64,000 nucleotides of DNA from Bin80 sp965208025. Its GTDB lineage: Bacteria; Bacteroidota; Rhodothermia; Rhodothermales; Bin80. Under the pieces are notes generated by a model. The model was not told where the DNA came from, made no database searches, and saw only the letters and a program-made list of their open reading frames with translations. A program made the translations under genes and the position numbers. The stretch spans positions 372,001 to 436,000 of the forward strand of contig OZ242302.1 of assembly GCA_965208025.1 (NCBI GenBank), given 5' to 3'. Below, in pieces: positions 29,021-39,647 of the stretch (position 1 is its first letter; each line of letters starts with the position of its first letter).

Positions 29021-29029
29021 TTCCAAAAA

Positions 29030-29614
29030 TTATTGTGGAAAGGGATAAGAGAAAGATTAAAATTGAAACATCCCCGATCGCACGCGGCTCCGTATTCGCT
29101 CCTCAAGGAATGAAAACCTCAAGAACCGCATCACAATTATTTAATTCCATAGAAATGAATGTTGCTTCCTTTGAGGATGTATATGCTGGAAAAATGTGTG
29201 CTGCATTAGACCGCAAGCATCCATGAGATTTATTTGATATCAAGGTACTATACGATGATCACGAGAGAATTACAGACTCCCTATTCCGCGTATTTTTGGT
29301 GTATGTCGCGAGTTCAAGTAGGCCTCTACATGAACAATTAAACCCTTCCGAGCCAGTGCGAGAAGACTGGTACAATGAATAAGTTTCTGGGAATGGCTTT
29401 TCAGAAAACATCGCTTAAGATACTGATTGAATCTGGACGAAGGTTACAGAACGATATTTTGTTACGTCTCACGGGGCAGTTCTCCACTTTTTTGACATCT
29501 CTTCACAACGCGGAACCTGACTTTGGATTAATCGGACTGCCAGATGCGCAAAAACTGCCTGCTGTTCGCTGGAAGCTTTTTAATTTGAGAAAGTTAAAGA
29601 GAGTAAATCTCTAA
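29030..29614 (+). pseudogene. Decayed AbiEii-family nucleotidyltransferase toxin gene
   Basis: Two frames carry matching pieces of the AbiEii toxin, a nucleotidyltransferase-like protein. The first piece ends AGKMCAALDRKHP and then hits a TGA at 29224-29226, followed in frame by DLFDIKVLYDD; the original was most likely HPRDLFD, so a CGA became TGA. The second piece, 29375-29614, is in another frame and carries the C-terminal signature PDFGLIGLPDAQ then LPAVRWKLFNL. The N-terminal nucleotide-binding GS motif region is deleted. With at least one nonsense codon, one frameshift and a deletion, the locus is dead. Confidence 0.7.
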
Positions 29615-29854
29615 AAACATGCGAAACAGTACATTGCACTTCAACAGCTTTTTCATTGAGTAATTTGCTGAGTGAAGTTAGCGAATATTGCTACTGTGAG
29701 ACATTTTTTTGAATTCAATTCTATGATCTCGTAAATTGGACTTCATTTATCAATTGCTATACCTCGCATTCACTATGCAAATTCAATTCTTCATGGGGAA
29801 TAGTGAAAAGCAATTCAGGATATTTGATCCAACAGGGACGGGCAATCTACCCGA

Positions 29855-32800
29855 TCACCACTTCAGATCCATGCGTGCACTGAGTCCGTACGAAGGTGGG
29901 GCCTCATTTTCCTCCATCGTGCGTGCGGTGGTCGCGACCGAGACTTGCAGTCCTTGTCTCATGCGCAGGTTGTATCCAACCCGGTAGGCGCGCCCACTCG
30001 GATCCACTGTCATTCCCACGATGGATTGCCCAACACTTTTCTGGATCAGCGCCCCATACCCCAGCTCCATCTCTACGCGTTGATCCGTGCTTCCCACGCC
30101 CATGGAATGCAGCGGGGCTTCGCGCCATAGATTTCCCCCGTAGACATTCCCCCAGAGCGGACGTACTCGCATCGAGGGGCCAAGTCCGCCCGGCGTTCCA
30201 TACTCAATGGATCCCATCAGTCCCCATTCGCGTAGTCCCTCGTCCGTATGCAGCACCAAAGTCCGACCCCCAACCTCCGCGCGCAATCGGCTCGCTGACC
30301 AGCGCATGCCTCCCCCGAGTTCCATGCCCAGCCCTGTCTCGGCATCGCCTCCATCCTGCCGAAGAGCAGTTTCCAGATAGGGCTCCATACCCGCTCCCAA
30401 TCGCAGACTTCCTTCCACACCTGCCCGGACCCGTCGGACCCCCAGATCCGTTCCTGTCTCCATGTCCGCCGTCGCCCAGAAGGCATCCACTTCGTAGCCC
30501 AACCGTCCTGTGGTGCTGCCCGTCAGGGTTCCTGTCAGTCCGAGCGCCACCAGTGCTGCATCCAGTTCCGTTTCCAGGGTTTCCAGTTCAGACTCTCCTC
30601 GTCCCAATCCCAAGAGCATCCATGCACGCATGCCCGCTCCCGTTTGATAACTGACATACGGATAGAACCCCGTCAATCGTGAGGATGCCGTGCCAGAGCG
30701 GGTTGATGTCTCATACGTGCCTTGATCCCAGCTTTGTGCGGCGACGAGTCCTGCCATCCATCCCTGACGCCATGCATAGTCAGCGCCCAGGAGCATGGTC
30801 GTGACATTCGAACGCAACGAGAGCGCTCCATCTTGTCCACGCATGCGCGAATAGGCAGCCTGCCCCCAGACGCTCCATCCTCCCTGTGTAAATTCGGCCC
30901 CACACCCGCGAAAGATTTCGCCGAGCGACCAACGCTCTCTCCCATCACGCAGCCATGTCAGATCCGGGATCTGGCACTGTGCCATCCCCTCCATCCGTCG
31001 GGACAATGCATCCACAAGTTGGGAGGCCCAGATCCGAAGCACGCGGGCCACATACGCATTCTGGATGCTCTCCTCGCTCTCCTCTTCCATTACCACTTCC
31101 GTGCGGGCCTCCTGTACCTTTGCATTCACGGCTGAGAGCACGACCAGTGCAAACGTCTTTGCCTCCCAGATGCGCTCCCCCGCGAGTAGCTTCACTTCAA
31201 TCGTCTTGGAGACCTCGCCCGGTGCAAAGGTCACCTGATCGGCGATGGGTTCATAATCCTCTCCCGCCAGCGCTGTCCCGTCTTCGGTGGCATAGCTGAC
31301 CAGCACGGGCAGAGTGGAGGGGTTGGACAGGTTCATTTCAAAGATGGCTTCGCTTCGCGAGACCGTGACGCTTTGGACCGAGACATTGGAGCCCCCGTCA
31401 TTGTCCACAATCGTTCCGATCCCGGTCCCTTTGCCAAGTGCTGCATGTTGTGCATTGGAAAGCGTTACTTGAAACGTCTCCTCGGGTTCTTCCTCGTCAT
31501 CCTCCAGGATCTGGATACGGATCTTCCCGTTCGTGCTCCCCGGCTCAAAGATGACAATCCCCTTGGAAGAGACATAATCGGATCCCTCGGTTGCACTCCC
31601 ATCCGACGAGGCAAACTCCACCATGACCGCTTGCAGGCTTGGCCGACTGAGGCGAATGGGGAGCAGTATTGCTCCATCTCCCTCCGAGGCACGCGCATCA
31701 TCAAGATCCACCGTGAGTTCCTCCTCATTGTCCAGAATCGTGACCTGCCCGGTTACGTCTTCTATGCCCTCTCCCGATAGAACCACCCGAAACGTTTCGG
31801 TCGATTCGGGGATTTCATCGTCCAGGATCGGAACCCGGATCTCTCCACTTAATTCACCCGCCGGGACCGTGACAGTGCTCATGCCGGCGGTGTAGTCCTG
31901 CCCAGCTACCGCAGATCCATCCTCGGTCTTATAATTGAACGTCTGGGGGCGACCGTACGGGCCGCTCAGGATTACCGGGAGGACGGCCTCCATGGCCGAC
32001 TCGTTGACCGTCCCCCCCTCCATGTGCACGGTGACGGGCTGTTCATTGTCCTCAATGGTGACGCGACGGGTGGACTCCCCCAGCCTCCCATGCATTGCAT
32101 CCATGAGCACAATCCGAAACGTTTCATCCCCTTCAAAGAGTTCATCATCCATGATCTCAATCTCAATGGACTGCACCCTCTGTCCCGAAGAAAAACGCAG
32201 GGGGCTTCGAGTCTGTACTTCATAATCCTGCGCGGGCTTGGCACTTTCTTCAGTGACTCGAAAGTCCACACTGACCGTCTGCTCGGGAAGCGGACCCGTT
32301 AAGGAGACCTCAACGCGGACCATCCCGTCCCCTTCGCCTACGGAAACCACTGGCGTGATATTGACCACCGGCAGCCCGTCATCATCCTGAATCGTACCTC
32401 TTACCTGAGCGCTTTCCAATACCGCATACTCGGGCTCGGACAGTTGCAGGAAAAAGTGCCTGTCCATTTCCTCCTGATCATCATCCGGCACCAGAGGTAC
32501 GCGGATCTCACGGCTCGGCTGGTTGGGCATAAATTCCAGCTCCCCACTTTGGGACACATAATCTACGCCCGCAATCGCGGTCCCGTCCAGCGTCTCATAC
32601 CGGACCTGTACCCTCTGCACAGGGTTCGGAGGGTCCAGCATCACCGTGAAGATCATCTCTGGATCGCTCTCCTGCGCCGAAGCATCTTCCACACGTAAAC
32701 GGTACACATCATCCTCCTCAATGGTCACCGTTGCCTGATCTCGTTCCAGTACGGCACCCGTAGGATCCGAGAGTTGGATCCGGAACGTTTCGTCTTCCTC

Positions 32801-35800
32801 CGATAAGTCATCGTTCGTAATCGGAATCGGAATGAATGCCTCCTCGCTCCCCTCCAAGATCGTCAGGACCTCCTCCACGCCTGTATAATCCGCTCCCTCC
32901 GTGGCACTCCCGTCCGCCGTTTGGTAGTGCACCGTTAGATCGGCCGGGGCCGCCGGAGTCACCGTGATTCGGACCCGGGCCATCCCGACCCCCTCCATGA
33001 CCGTCGTATCCTGAATCGCCAGAATAATCTCATCATCGTCATCCTTGATGGTGAGGGAGGTCTCGACCGTTCCGAGTGCTTCATTTGTACCGATAAGGAG
33101 GATCGTTTCATCGGGCTCGTACAGCGCATCCTCCCTTAGCGTCAACGCAAACATTCCCTCGCCAGTGGTCTCATCCGGGGCAATCCTCACGTCAATGGAT
33201 GGTGGCACAGCTGTATAGTCCTCTCCTGTCAGGGCCGAGCCATCCGCTACGGTGATCCCCACAGTGGTTTCGGTAGCGCGCAGAGCGTTGAGCTTTACGG
33301 TCACCGTGACGGGCTGAGGTTCATCGCCTTCATTCACCACAGGAGGGTCCACCTCAAGCTCGAACGCCGTCGGCCCTTCATCATCGGTGATCGTCAGCAC
33401 TTCATCTTCTGGATCCTTTACCCCCAATGGATTGGACGCCTGGCCGCTCACCGTCACCTGCTTGTCCTCCGACGAGGAAACCGCATTATCCACCGCCGTG
33501 ATCGTGACCGCCCCCGCACTCTCCATCTCGCCCGCCTCAATCGCAAGTGTAGTGGGTTCAATCAGCCTATAATCCGACTCCCGCGCCGGGGAGATGGCCG
33601 CGGCAGAGATCGTCACCACCGTCACTTCGCTTGATGCCACATTCAGGCGCGCCCTCACGCTTGAAGATTCCTCATTCTCCCGAATACTTTCAGGATCCAG
33701 CACTAGCGTCACCTCCGGTATGTCATTTGTATCCGTGATCGTGAGCAGGGCTGGCGCTGCGGCGCCCAAACTGCTCCGCCCCGTCACTTGCACCGTCTCT
33801 GCCGGCTCATGAACCTCATCCGCGGTCGGCACGAACGTAAACGTACCCGTCCCTTCGGAGGCATTGGCCGGAATCCTGAGCGCAAAGGACTCTACGGCTT
33901 CATAGTCGTCTCCCGAGGTGGCGGTTTCCGCGTCTACCATAATCGTCACCTCCGTGGGCGTGCTCCGCTGCGCACCCTCCAGGGTTGCCGTCACCGTGAT
34001 CGGTACGCTTTCTGCATCTTCATCAACCTCGGCAGGATCCACCGCAAGCGTGATGCCCGTCGCTTCATCGTCATCCGTGATCGTGAGCGTCTGATCCGCA
34101 GGCCCCGTGACGCCATTCTGATTCGTTGCCGTTCCGCTTACGGTGACCCTCTTGTCCGGCGCATCAATGGCATTGCCCGCAGCGGTGATCGTGACCGCTC
34201 CCGTACTGGTAAACTCCTCCGCCTCAATGGTCAGCATACGGGCAGGACTCAACGCGTAGTCTTCCTCCGTAACGGGCAGATCATGGCTTGCCGAGACCGT
34301 GATGACCGTTGCCTCGCTGGACTTGCCTGTCAAACGAGCGGAGATCCTTGACTCACCGCCTTCTTCACCAATGACGCTCGGAGCCAGTTCCAGGATCACC
34401 TCCGGCGTCAGATCGGAATCAAAGAGCGTGAGCGTGCCCGGCTCCACCGCCACCAGCAGACTGGATCCCGTCACATCAATCGTCTCCTCGGCCTCATGCA
34501 GATCATCGGGGAGCGGTGTAAATTCAAAGCGCGCCGTCCCGTTCGTCGCATGTGCAAGAATCGTGAGCGGAAAGGGATCCACCGGGGCAAAGTCAACCCC
34601 CAAGATCGCCGTGCCGGACTCCAGCGCAATCGTCACCTGCGTGTCTTCGCTTCGCGCCACCTCCCAGGTTGCCGTCACCGTGATCTGTGTGGTGCCACCG
34701 TCTTCACTCACATTGGAGGAAGGCGTCACCGCAAGCTGGATCCCTGACGGCTCGTCATCATCTATGATCGTGAGCGTCCGCTCCGAAGGGCCCGTAACGC
34801 CCAAATCATTCATTGCGCTGCCCCTTAGGGTAACCCTCTTGTCCGGCGCATCAATGGCATTGTCTACGGCCGTGATCGTCACCCCTCCCTCACTCGCAGT
34901 CGCAAGTGCTGGAATCGTCAGGATATGATCCACGATCGGCAGATAATCCTCATCCGTTGCGGGGAAGATAGGATCGGCTGAGATTATGATCTCGGTCGGT
35001 TCACTGGAGAGAGCGCTCAGACTTGCCGTGACCCTCATGCTCTCGCCATTTTCTGAAATAGATGTCGGAGACAGATTCAGCATCACCTGGGGCGGGGGCG
35101 TCGCATCCAGAATTGTGAGAACCTTTTGATCATTCCCCGCGGTGCTGGACACGGTAATCAAAACCGTCTCCGGAGACTCGTCCACAGTATCGGGTATTGG
35201 CATGAATGGAAAGGTAGCGGTTTGCATTCGGGCATTTGCAGCAATCGTAAAGGTCTGCTCCTCCACCGCACCAAAATCTACGCCCGATACTGCCGTACCA
35301 TCTCCCACCATAAGGGTCACCAGCGTGGGTGTACTCCCCTCAATATCCAACTCAGCCCTCACCATGATCGGTACCTCCCCGTCCTCTTCCCCCACTTCGG
35401 TACGTAAAAGTGTAAGCGTGAGATCCGAGGGCATATCGTCATCCATGATCGTGAGCGTCACATCCGCAGGATCCATCACCGGTGGTTGTTTTTCTGTCGC
35501 ACGACCTCGAACCTGCACCGTCTTATCCGGCGTATCCACCAGATTGTCCACGGCCGTGATCGTGACCATTCCCGTACTCTCGGTCTGTCCTGCTGGAATC
35601 GTGAGCGTGCTACCCGCCAGCTCGTAATCCGCCGGAATGGCAGGGGCATTTGGCATCACCGAGACCGTAATGGTCGTCGGCGTGCTGGACGCGGCATCCA
35701 GACGTGCCGTCACGGTCGTACTCCCGCCATTTTCTTCAATCGTTGGTTGGGCTAATGCCAGCGTCACGATGGGCATCTCGGTCGCATCCAGAATCGTAAC

Positions 35801-38053
35801 TTCCGCGGGGGCCACCGCGAGACCATCCACCGGCGTCGTTCCTATGACCTGAACCGTCTCATCCGGCTCATCCACATTGTCATCATTCGGCATGAACATC
35901 AACGTCTCCGAAGCCTCGGGCTCTCCCCCTGAAATCGTGATCGTAAATGCGGGGACGGCAGCAAAATCGTCGCCCACATTTGCCGTCCCGTCTGCGAGCG
36001 AAACAGTCACCTCCGTGTCCTCACCGCGCAAAACATCCAGCCTCGCCGTGACCATGATGGGTACGCTTCCTGCGTCTTCGCTCACCTCCTCAGGAGAAAT
36101 CGTAAGCGTGACCTCGGTTGCATTGTCATCATCCTCAATGATGAGCTCCCTTGGTGCGGGGTTGACCACGTTTTCCAGACTTGTTGCCTCCCCGGTTACC
36201 CGCAACGTCTTGTCCGGCGCATCCACATCATTGTCTACGGCGATGATCGTCACCGCTCCGGTGCTGGAGGTCTCCCCTGCAGGAATCGTGAGGGTGGTAG
36301 TGGGGAGTGGTTCGTGATCGTCCTCTGTGGCAGACGAAACAGGCGTTACGGAGACTTCGACGGTGGTTTCGGCGGTGGAGGCGGGGCTCAGACTCGCCGT
36401 CACCAGTGCACGGCCGCCGTTTTCCGATATCCTCTCTTCGTCCAACTCCAGCGAGACCACCGAAGGCGGTGCTACATCGATGATCGTGAGCGTGGCTTCC
36501 GCGCTCAGTTCTAGACGGTTATTGACCGCGGTTATACCAACGGTCTCATCGTCTTCGCTTATATCATCATAAGTTGCTAAAAAGCCAAACTGCCAAGATT
36601 CCTCCGTCACACCGGACGAGAGGATTAATGTAGTCCCTGACACAGGTGTAAAGTCTAACCCCGCATCAGCGGTCTCGGATTGCACCGAAATGATTATCTC
36701 GGTGTTGGTCTTCTGCGCAGCAGTCAGCATTGCCGTCACGGTCACACTCGTAGGTCCAGCATCTTCGCGCACATCAGGGGGATTCACTGACAGCATAATG
36801 GCAGGGGACGGTTCGTCCTCAAGAATCGTTAGTTGCAAGGGACCTGGATCAGTGATTTGATCGTCATTCTCCGCCGTTCCGCCAACTTGAAATGTCCGGT
36901 CCCCCGTGTAGAAAATATCGTCCACCGCCTCGATGGTAACTTCATCAGTACTAGTCGTTTCTCCCGCCGCAATGGTAATTGTGGTGTTGGTACTCAATGT
37001 GTAGTCACCATCTGATGAACCCGCATCAGGGGTGACCGTCACGGTGACGGTCGTCTCCTCAGTTGATACTCGATCCAGAGTCGCGGTGACCGTCGTCGTC
37101 TCTCCTTCCGAAATCATATCTTCGGACAATGCCAACATGACTTCGGGAAACTGACATGACGAGAGACCTGAAGGTTCAAATGTGATTGTCCCTTGATTTA
37201 TCAGATCAACGATGTTTTGAGGCAAGCATCGAAGGAGGTTACCCCTAAAATCAGCGTGCAATCCTGAAACACCATCAAAAAAATTTGAAGGTAATGTGCG
37301 AAAATAATTAAACCGTAACTTGAGAGAATCCAGAGAAGGAAGGCTCGTTAACAAGCCTGGGGGGAACGAGGTGAGAAGATTAACTTCTAAGTTCAGATCT
37401 TTCAGATTGGGGGTAGTATGAAAGAAATTTACAGGTAGGTCCTCGATGCCAAGAAAGTCCATTCTAAGCGTTTCCAAACTGGAAAGAGCATAAAGTAGAT
37501 TTGTAGCTTGTCCAGTACCCTTGGTCTGGTCGCCTATGTTCAGACTTTTCAGATTTGAGAGTCCCCTGAAATGATCCCCAGTTAAGGTTAATCCATTTTG
37601 GTTTAGAGACAGATCTTCCAGATTGGAGAGAGGCGCAAAGATGTTTGTAGGTAGTGAAATGAGGAGAGTATTATTTATCCACAATGTTTTCAGATTAGAG
37701 AGATCTTCAAAGAGATTGGCATGTAGAGTTCTGAATGACGCATACATATTCCCTCGTCCAAACCCGGGTAGGGACAGGTCCAAAAATTGCAGATTCGTGA
37801 GCCCGGCAAAGTCTCCGTATTGCAACGTGGGAGTTGCCGTTGTACGAAAATCTAACACCGTGATGCTTGCCAACTGTTCGGCCGTAACAGTAGCACAGTC
37901 GGTTCCATCCGGGAATTTTTCAAGAATTTTCTCACGAATTGGTGGAGTCCGGTCGCAAATGTCCACTATTGTTTGTGCCGTGCTATCCAGCGCAAAGAAC
38001 AGCAAAATGAAACTTGCTACTAATCGCAATAAAGAAAGAGACAATCTTGGCAT
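29855..38053 (-). CDS. Giant secreted LRR / Calx-beta repeat protein with C-terminal barrel
   Basis: A 2732-residue surface protein. Residues 1-27 form a Sec signal peptide ending near STAQ. Residues ~50-300 are leucine-rich repeats (for example NLKSLNIG, NLEDLSLNQNGLTL). Residues ~300-1670 hold about twelve Calx-beta-like domains of two alternating subtypes, one rich in VTITAVDN and PDK text, the other with TATSGDDY-like text. Six more canonical Calx-beta domains with TADGSATEGADY motifs run to ~2320. The last ~370 residues alternate aromatic and small residues and end in MDLKW, as in an autotransporter-type outer-membrane barrel. Acidic DDD turns suggest calcium binding. The likely role is adhesion or host/cell contact. 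The repeat and barrel part is strikingly GC-rich while the LRR part is AT-rich like the surroundings, which hints at a fusion or transfer. Confidence 0.9.
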   Translation of the reverse strand: MPRLSLSLLRLVASFILLFFALDSTAQTIVDICDRTPPIREKILEKFPDGTDCATVTAEQLASITVLDFRTTATPTLQYGDFAGLTNLQFLDLSLPGFGRGNMYASFRTLHANLFEDLSNLKTLWINNTLLISLPTNIFAPLSNLEDLSLNQNGLTLTGDHFRGLSNLKSLNIGDQTKGTGQATNLLYALSSLETLRMDFLGIEDLPVNFFHTTPNLKDLNLEVNLLTSFPPGLLTSLPSLDSLKLRFNYFRTLPSNFFDGVSGLHADFRGNLLRCLPQNIVDLINQGTITFEPSGLSSCQFPEVMLALSEDMISEGETTTVTATLDRVSTEETTVTVTVTPDAGSSDGDYTLSTNTTITIAAGETTSTDEVTIEAVDDIFYTGDRTFQVGGTAENDDQITDPGPLQLTILEDEPSPAIMLSVNPPDVREDAGPTSVTVTAMLTAAQKTNTEIIISVQSETADAGLDFTPVSGTTLILSSGVTEESWQFGFLATYDDISEDDETVGITAVNNRLELSAEATLTIIDVAPPSVVSLELDEERISENGGRALVTASLSPASTAETTVEVSVTPVSSATEDDHEPLPTTTLTIPAGETSSTGAVTIIAVDNDVDAPDKTLRVTGEATSLENVVNPAPRELIIEDDDNATEVTLTISPEEVSEDAGSVPIMVTARLDVLRGEDTEVTVSLADGTANVGDDFAAVPAFTITISGGEPEASETLMFMPNDDNVDEPDETVQVIGTTPVDGLAVAPAEVTILDATEMPIVTLALAQPTIEENGGSTTVTARLDAASSTPTTITVSVMPNAPAIPADYELAGSTLTIPAGQTESTGMVTITAVDNLVDTPDKTVQVRGRATEKQPPVMDPADVTLTIMDDDMPSDLTLTLLRTEVGEEDGEVPIMVRAELDIEGSTPTLVTLMVGDGTAVSGVDFGAVEEQTFTIAANARMQTATFPFMPIPDTVDESPETVLITVSSTAGNDQKVLTILDATPPPQVMLNLSPTSISENGESMRVTASLSALSSEPTEIIISADPIFPATDEDYLPIVDHILTIPALATASEGGVTITAVDNAIDAPDKRVTLRGSAMNDLGVTGPSERTLTIIDDDEPSGIQLAVTPSSNVSEDGGTTQITVTATWEVARSEDTQVTIALESGTAILGVDFAPVDPFPLTILAHATNGTARFEFTPLPDDLHEAEETIDVTGSSLLVAVEPGTLTLFDSDLTPEVILELAPSVIGEEGGESRISARLTGKSSEATVITVSASHDLPVTEEDYALSPARMLTIEAEEFTSTGAVTITAAGNAIDAPDKRVTVSGTATNQNGVTGPADQTLTITDDDEATGITLAVDPAEVDEDAESVPITVTATLEGAQRSTPTEVTIMVDAETATSGDDYEAVESFALRIPANASEGTGTFTFVPTADEVHEPAETVQVTGRSSLGAAAPALLTITDTNDIPEVTLVLDPESIRENEESSSVRARLNVASSEVTVVTISAAAISPARESDYRLIEPTTLAIEAGEMESAGAVTITAVDNAVSSSEDKQVTVSGQASNPLGVKDPEDEVLTITDDEGPTAFELEVDPPVVNEGDEPQPVTVTVKLNALRATETTVGITVADGSALTGEDYTAVPPSIDVRIAPDETTGEGMFALTLREDALYEPDETILLIGTNEALGTVETSLTIKDDDDEIILAIQDTTVMEGVGMARVRITVTPAAPADLTVHYQTADGSATEGADYTGVEEVLTILEGSEEAFIPIPITNDDLSEEDETFRIQLSDPTGAVLERDQATVTIEEDDVYRLRVEDASAQESDPEMIFTVMLDPPNPVQRVQVRYETLDGTAIAGVDYVSQSGELEFMPNQPSREIRVPLVPDDDQEEMDRHFFLQLSEPEYAVLESAQVRGTIQDDDGLPVVNITPVVSVGEGDGMVRVEVSLTGPLPEQTVSVDFRVTEESAKPAQDYEVQTRSPLRFSSGQRVQSIEIEIMDDELFEGDETFRIVLMDAMHGRLGESTRRVTIEDNEQPVTVHMEGGTVNESAMEAVLPVILSGPYGRPQTFNYKTEDGSAVAGQDYTAGMSTVTVPAGELSGEIRVPILDDEIPESTETFRVVLSGEGIEDVTGQVTILDNEEELTVDLDDARASEGDGAILLPIRLSRPSLQAVMVEFASSDGSATEGSDYVSSKGIVIFEPGSTNGKIRIQILEDDEEEPEETFQVTLSNAQHAALGKGTGIGTIVDNDGGSNVSVQSVTVSRSEAIFEMNLSNPSTLPVLVSYATEDGTALAGEDYEPIADQVTFAPGEVSKTIEVKLLAGERIWEAKTFALVVLSAVNAKVQEARTEVVMEEESEESIQNAYVARVLRIWASQLVDALSRRMEGMAQCQIPDLTWLRDGRERWSLGEIFRGCGAEFTQGGWSVWGQAAYSRMRGQDGALSLRSNVTTMLLGADYAWRQGWMAGLVAAQSWDQGTYETSTRSGTASSRLTGFYPYVSYQTGAGMRAWMLLGLGRGESELETLETELDAALVALGLTGTLTGSTTGRLGYEVDAFWATADMETGTDLGVRRVRAGVEGSLRLGAGMEPYLETALRQDGGDAETGLGMELGGGMRWSASRLRAEVGGRTLVLHTDEGLREWGLMGSIEYGTPGGLGPSMRVRPLWGNVYGGNLWREAPLHSMGVGSTDQRVEMELGYGALIQKSVGQSIVGMTVDPSGRAYRVGYNLRMRQGLQVSVATTARTMEENEAPPSYGLSARMDLKW
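33040..37150 (-). repeat. Six tandem two-domain Calx-beta-like repeat units
   Basis: Within the giant protein, domains alternate A-B-A-B. Type A has xVxLxLxPxxIxExG, then LTIPAGE, STGxVTITAVDN, DAPDKxVxVxG and ends in LTITDDDE. Type B has ITLAVDPxEVxEDAG, TEVTI, GTAxxGxDFxAV, then ExxETVxVxG and ends LTIxDA. Each AB unit is about 215-230 residues (~0.65-0.7 kb). Copies have diverged, so this is old repeat growth by dimer duplication. Confidence 0.75.
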
Positions 38054-38558
38054 AATTCCAGTATATCCAGAAATTAAGTTAGAACTATTCCGATTGGAGG
38101 AGCATCCAACATGAGTGACTTTGAGCTAGTCCCTCTGATGATAGATTCGGCATATTTCCAGACGCGGATCATAATGAAGCTTCGATCCAATAAGGTTGTC
38201 GCCCGATACGTAGATCACAAGACTCTTTGGGTATCATAATCCATTGACTTCAAACTGCTTAACCCAAATGGGTTGTTCGTTATCATCACAAACCTGTCAT
38301 TCTGATAGATTTTGCCAAGAGAATTGCTTGGGAATCAACCCAAAGATAAGAAAATTCAGAACAGGCTTCTTACTTGGGGCTTATTGCTTTTGTGCGCGGA
38401 TTATCAGAACACACAGGTGATACCGTATCATGAAAGCTGATTGTGCAGTTTAGTTCATGGTAAAGACACCAAGACGCAGTCCTAATCATCTTCACGGAGG
38501 TCCCATCACCATTGTCGCTAAAGTCTATCTTGACAAATTAGACCAAGCAAATTGGCGA
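38054..38558. other. Gap between argE end and the surface-protein start
   Basis: About 0.5 kb lying downstream of argE and upstream of the giant gene, both on the reverse strand. It should contain the end of the arg operon and the promoter of the surface protein. No gene, hairpin with T-run, or promoter consensus is clear to me on either strand. Confidence 0.4.
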
Positions 38559-39647
38559 TTATGATTGAACCGAGGATTGATCAAAATATCCTTTTACCAC
38601 CATCTTATATAGATCCACAGCTTCAATTACTTCCGATTTCTGAACATGCTCATTGGATGTATGGGATAACTCACTCGAGCCGGGTCCGATCTTCACAGCT
38701 GGGACCCCATCCACATAGATCCAGTCACTGGCAGTTGGCGATCCATCAGGTGTACTTCCTGGAATTGTATCAAGACAAACTTTAACTATGGGCTCATCTA
38801 TATCCGTAGATACAGGTACGATTCGATCACTATGAACTGTCACCTCGGACTCCACCGTCTCCCGAATAATCTGTACAATTTCGTTGTGCGTGTAGGAGGG
38901 GGTACTTCGAATATCCAGATACATCGTACAATGATCAGGAATAACGTTCCGTGCATTGCCACCTGCGATAGTTGTTACATTCACACTGATGTTTCCAAGA
39001 ATGGGATGGATTCGATCAAAGTTCAGACTTTGTAAGGACTGGACATCATTGGCAGCTTTGAGGATCGCATTCTGACCAAGTCCATGTCGGGCAGCATGTG
39101 CAGTTTTTCCCTTGGCATCAAGGCGCACAACAAGGAGCCCTTTCTGAGCAACAATTGGAAGCAAATTTGTTGGCTCACCAATCAATGCAGCATTGGGTCT
39201 TGCAAGACTTGTCTCCAATAACTTTTGGAGTCCATTATTCTCAAAATCAGTCTCCTCACATTCGGTGAGAGCAACAGTAAGTTGACCATTCTTTGGTTTC
39301 CATCCTTCGGATGCCAATTCCAAGAGAGCCGTTGTCATTGAAGCCCCAGATGCTTTTGCATCCGAAGCACCTCTTCCATAGATCTTACCATCAACCTCCG
39401 TAGCGTCAAAAGGAGGGTAGGGGTGCCGAGATGATGGAGGGACAACATCCAAATGAGATGCTAAAAGTAATTTATTGGGTCCCTCGCCGATCCAGAAATA
39501 CAGACTGTTTTCTACTCGCTTACTTTGAATACCAGCACGATCCACATACGACTGCATATACGCACAAATTTCGTCCTCTTTTCCACTTAACGAGGGGAAC
39601 CGAATCATTGTATCTAACAGGTCAAGAACACTTATCTTCTTCATCAT
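38559..39647 (-). CDS. argE: ArgE-type M20 metallopeptidase (N-acyl-ornithine/citrulline deacylase)
   Basis: A 362-residue zinc-dependent deacylase of the M20 family. Metal-binding features are visible: the first histidine in LLASHLDVVPP, the bridging aspartate in GRGASDAKA, the paired glutamates in LTECEETDFEN, a later ligand in IGEPTN, and the C-terminal histidine in SSELSHTSNEHV. It is last in the arginine operon after an acyl-ornithine-type transcarbamylase, so its substrate is probably the N-acylated citrulline rather than acetylornithine; that is inferred from context. The start overlaps the argB stop (ATGA), with a second ATG one codon later. Confidence 0.88.
   Translation of the reverse strand: MMKKISVLDLLDTMIRFPSLSGKEDEICAYMQSYVDRAGIQSKRVENSLYFWIGEGPNKLLLASHLDVVPPSSRHPYPPFDATEVDGKIYGRGASDAKASGASMTTALLELASEGWKPKNGQLTVALTECEETDFENNGLQKLLETSLARPNAALIGEPTNLLPIVAQKGLLVVRLDAKGKTAHAARHGLGQNAILKAANDVQSLQSLNFDRIHPILGNISVNVTTIAGGNARNVIPDHCTMYLDIRSTPSYTHNEIVQIIRETVESEVTVHSDRIVPVSTDIDEPIVKVCLDTIPGSTPDGSPTASDWIYVDGVPAVKIGPGSSELSHTSNEHVQKSEVIEAVDLYKMVVKGYFDQSSVQS

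Noticed and set aside
29896..30654. Long plus-strand ORF of 252 codons and many others opposite the giant surface protein
   Set aside because: They are antisense to a GC-rich gene, have proline/arginine/serine-rich low-quality composition and no family features. The reverse-strand gene accounts for the sequence fully.
33040..37150. Repeats at first glance resembling a long array
   Set aside because: The repeats are diverged, coding and hundreds of bases long; they are protein domains, not a CRISPR array.
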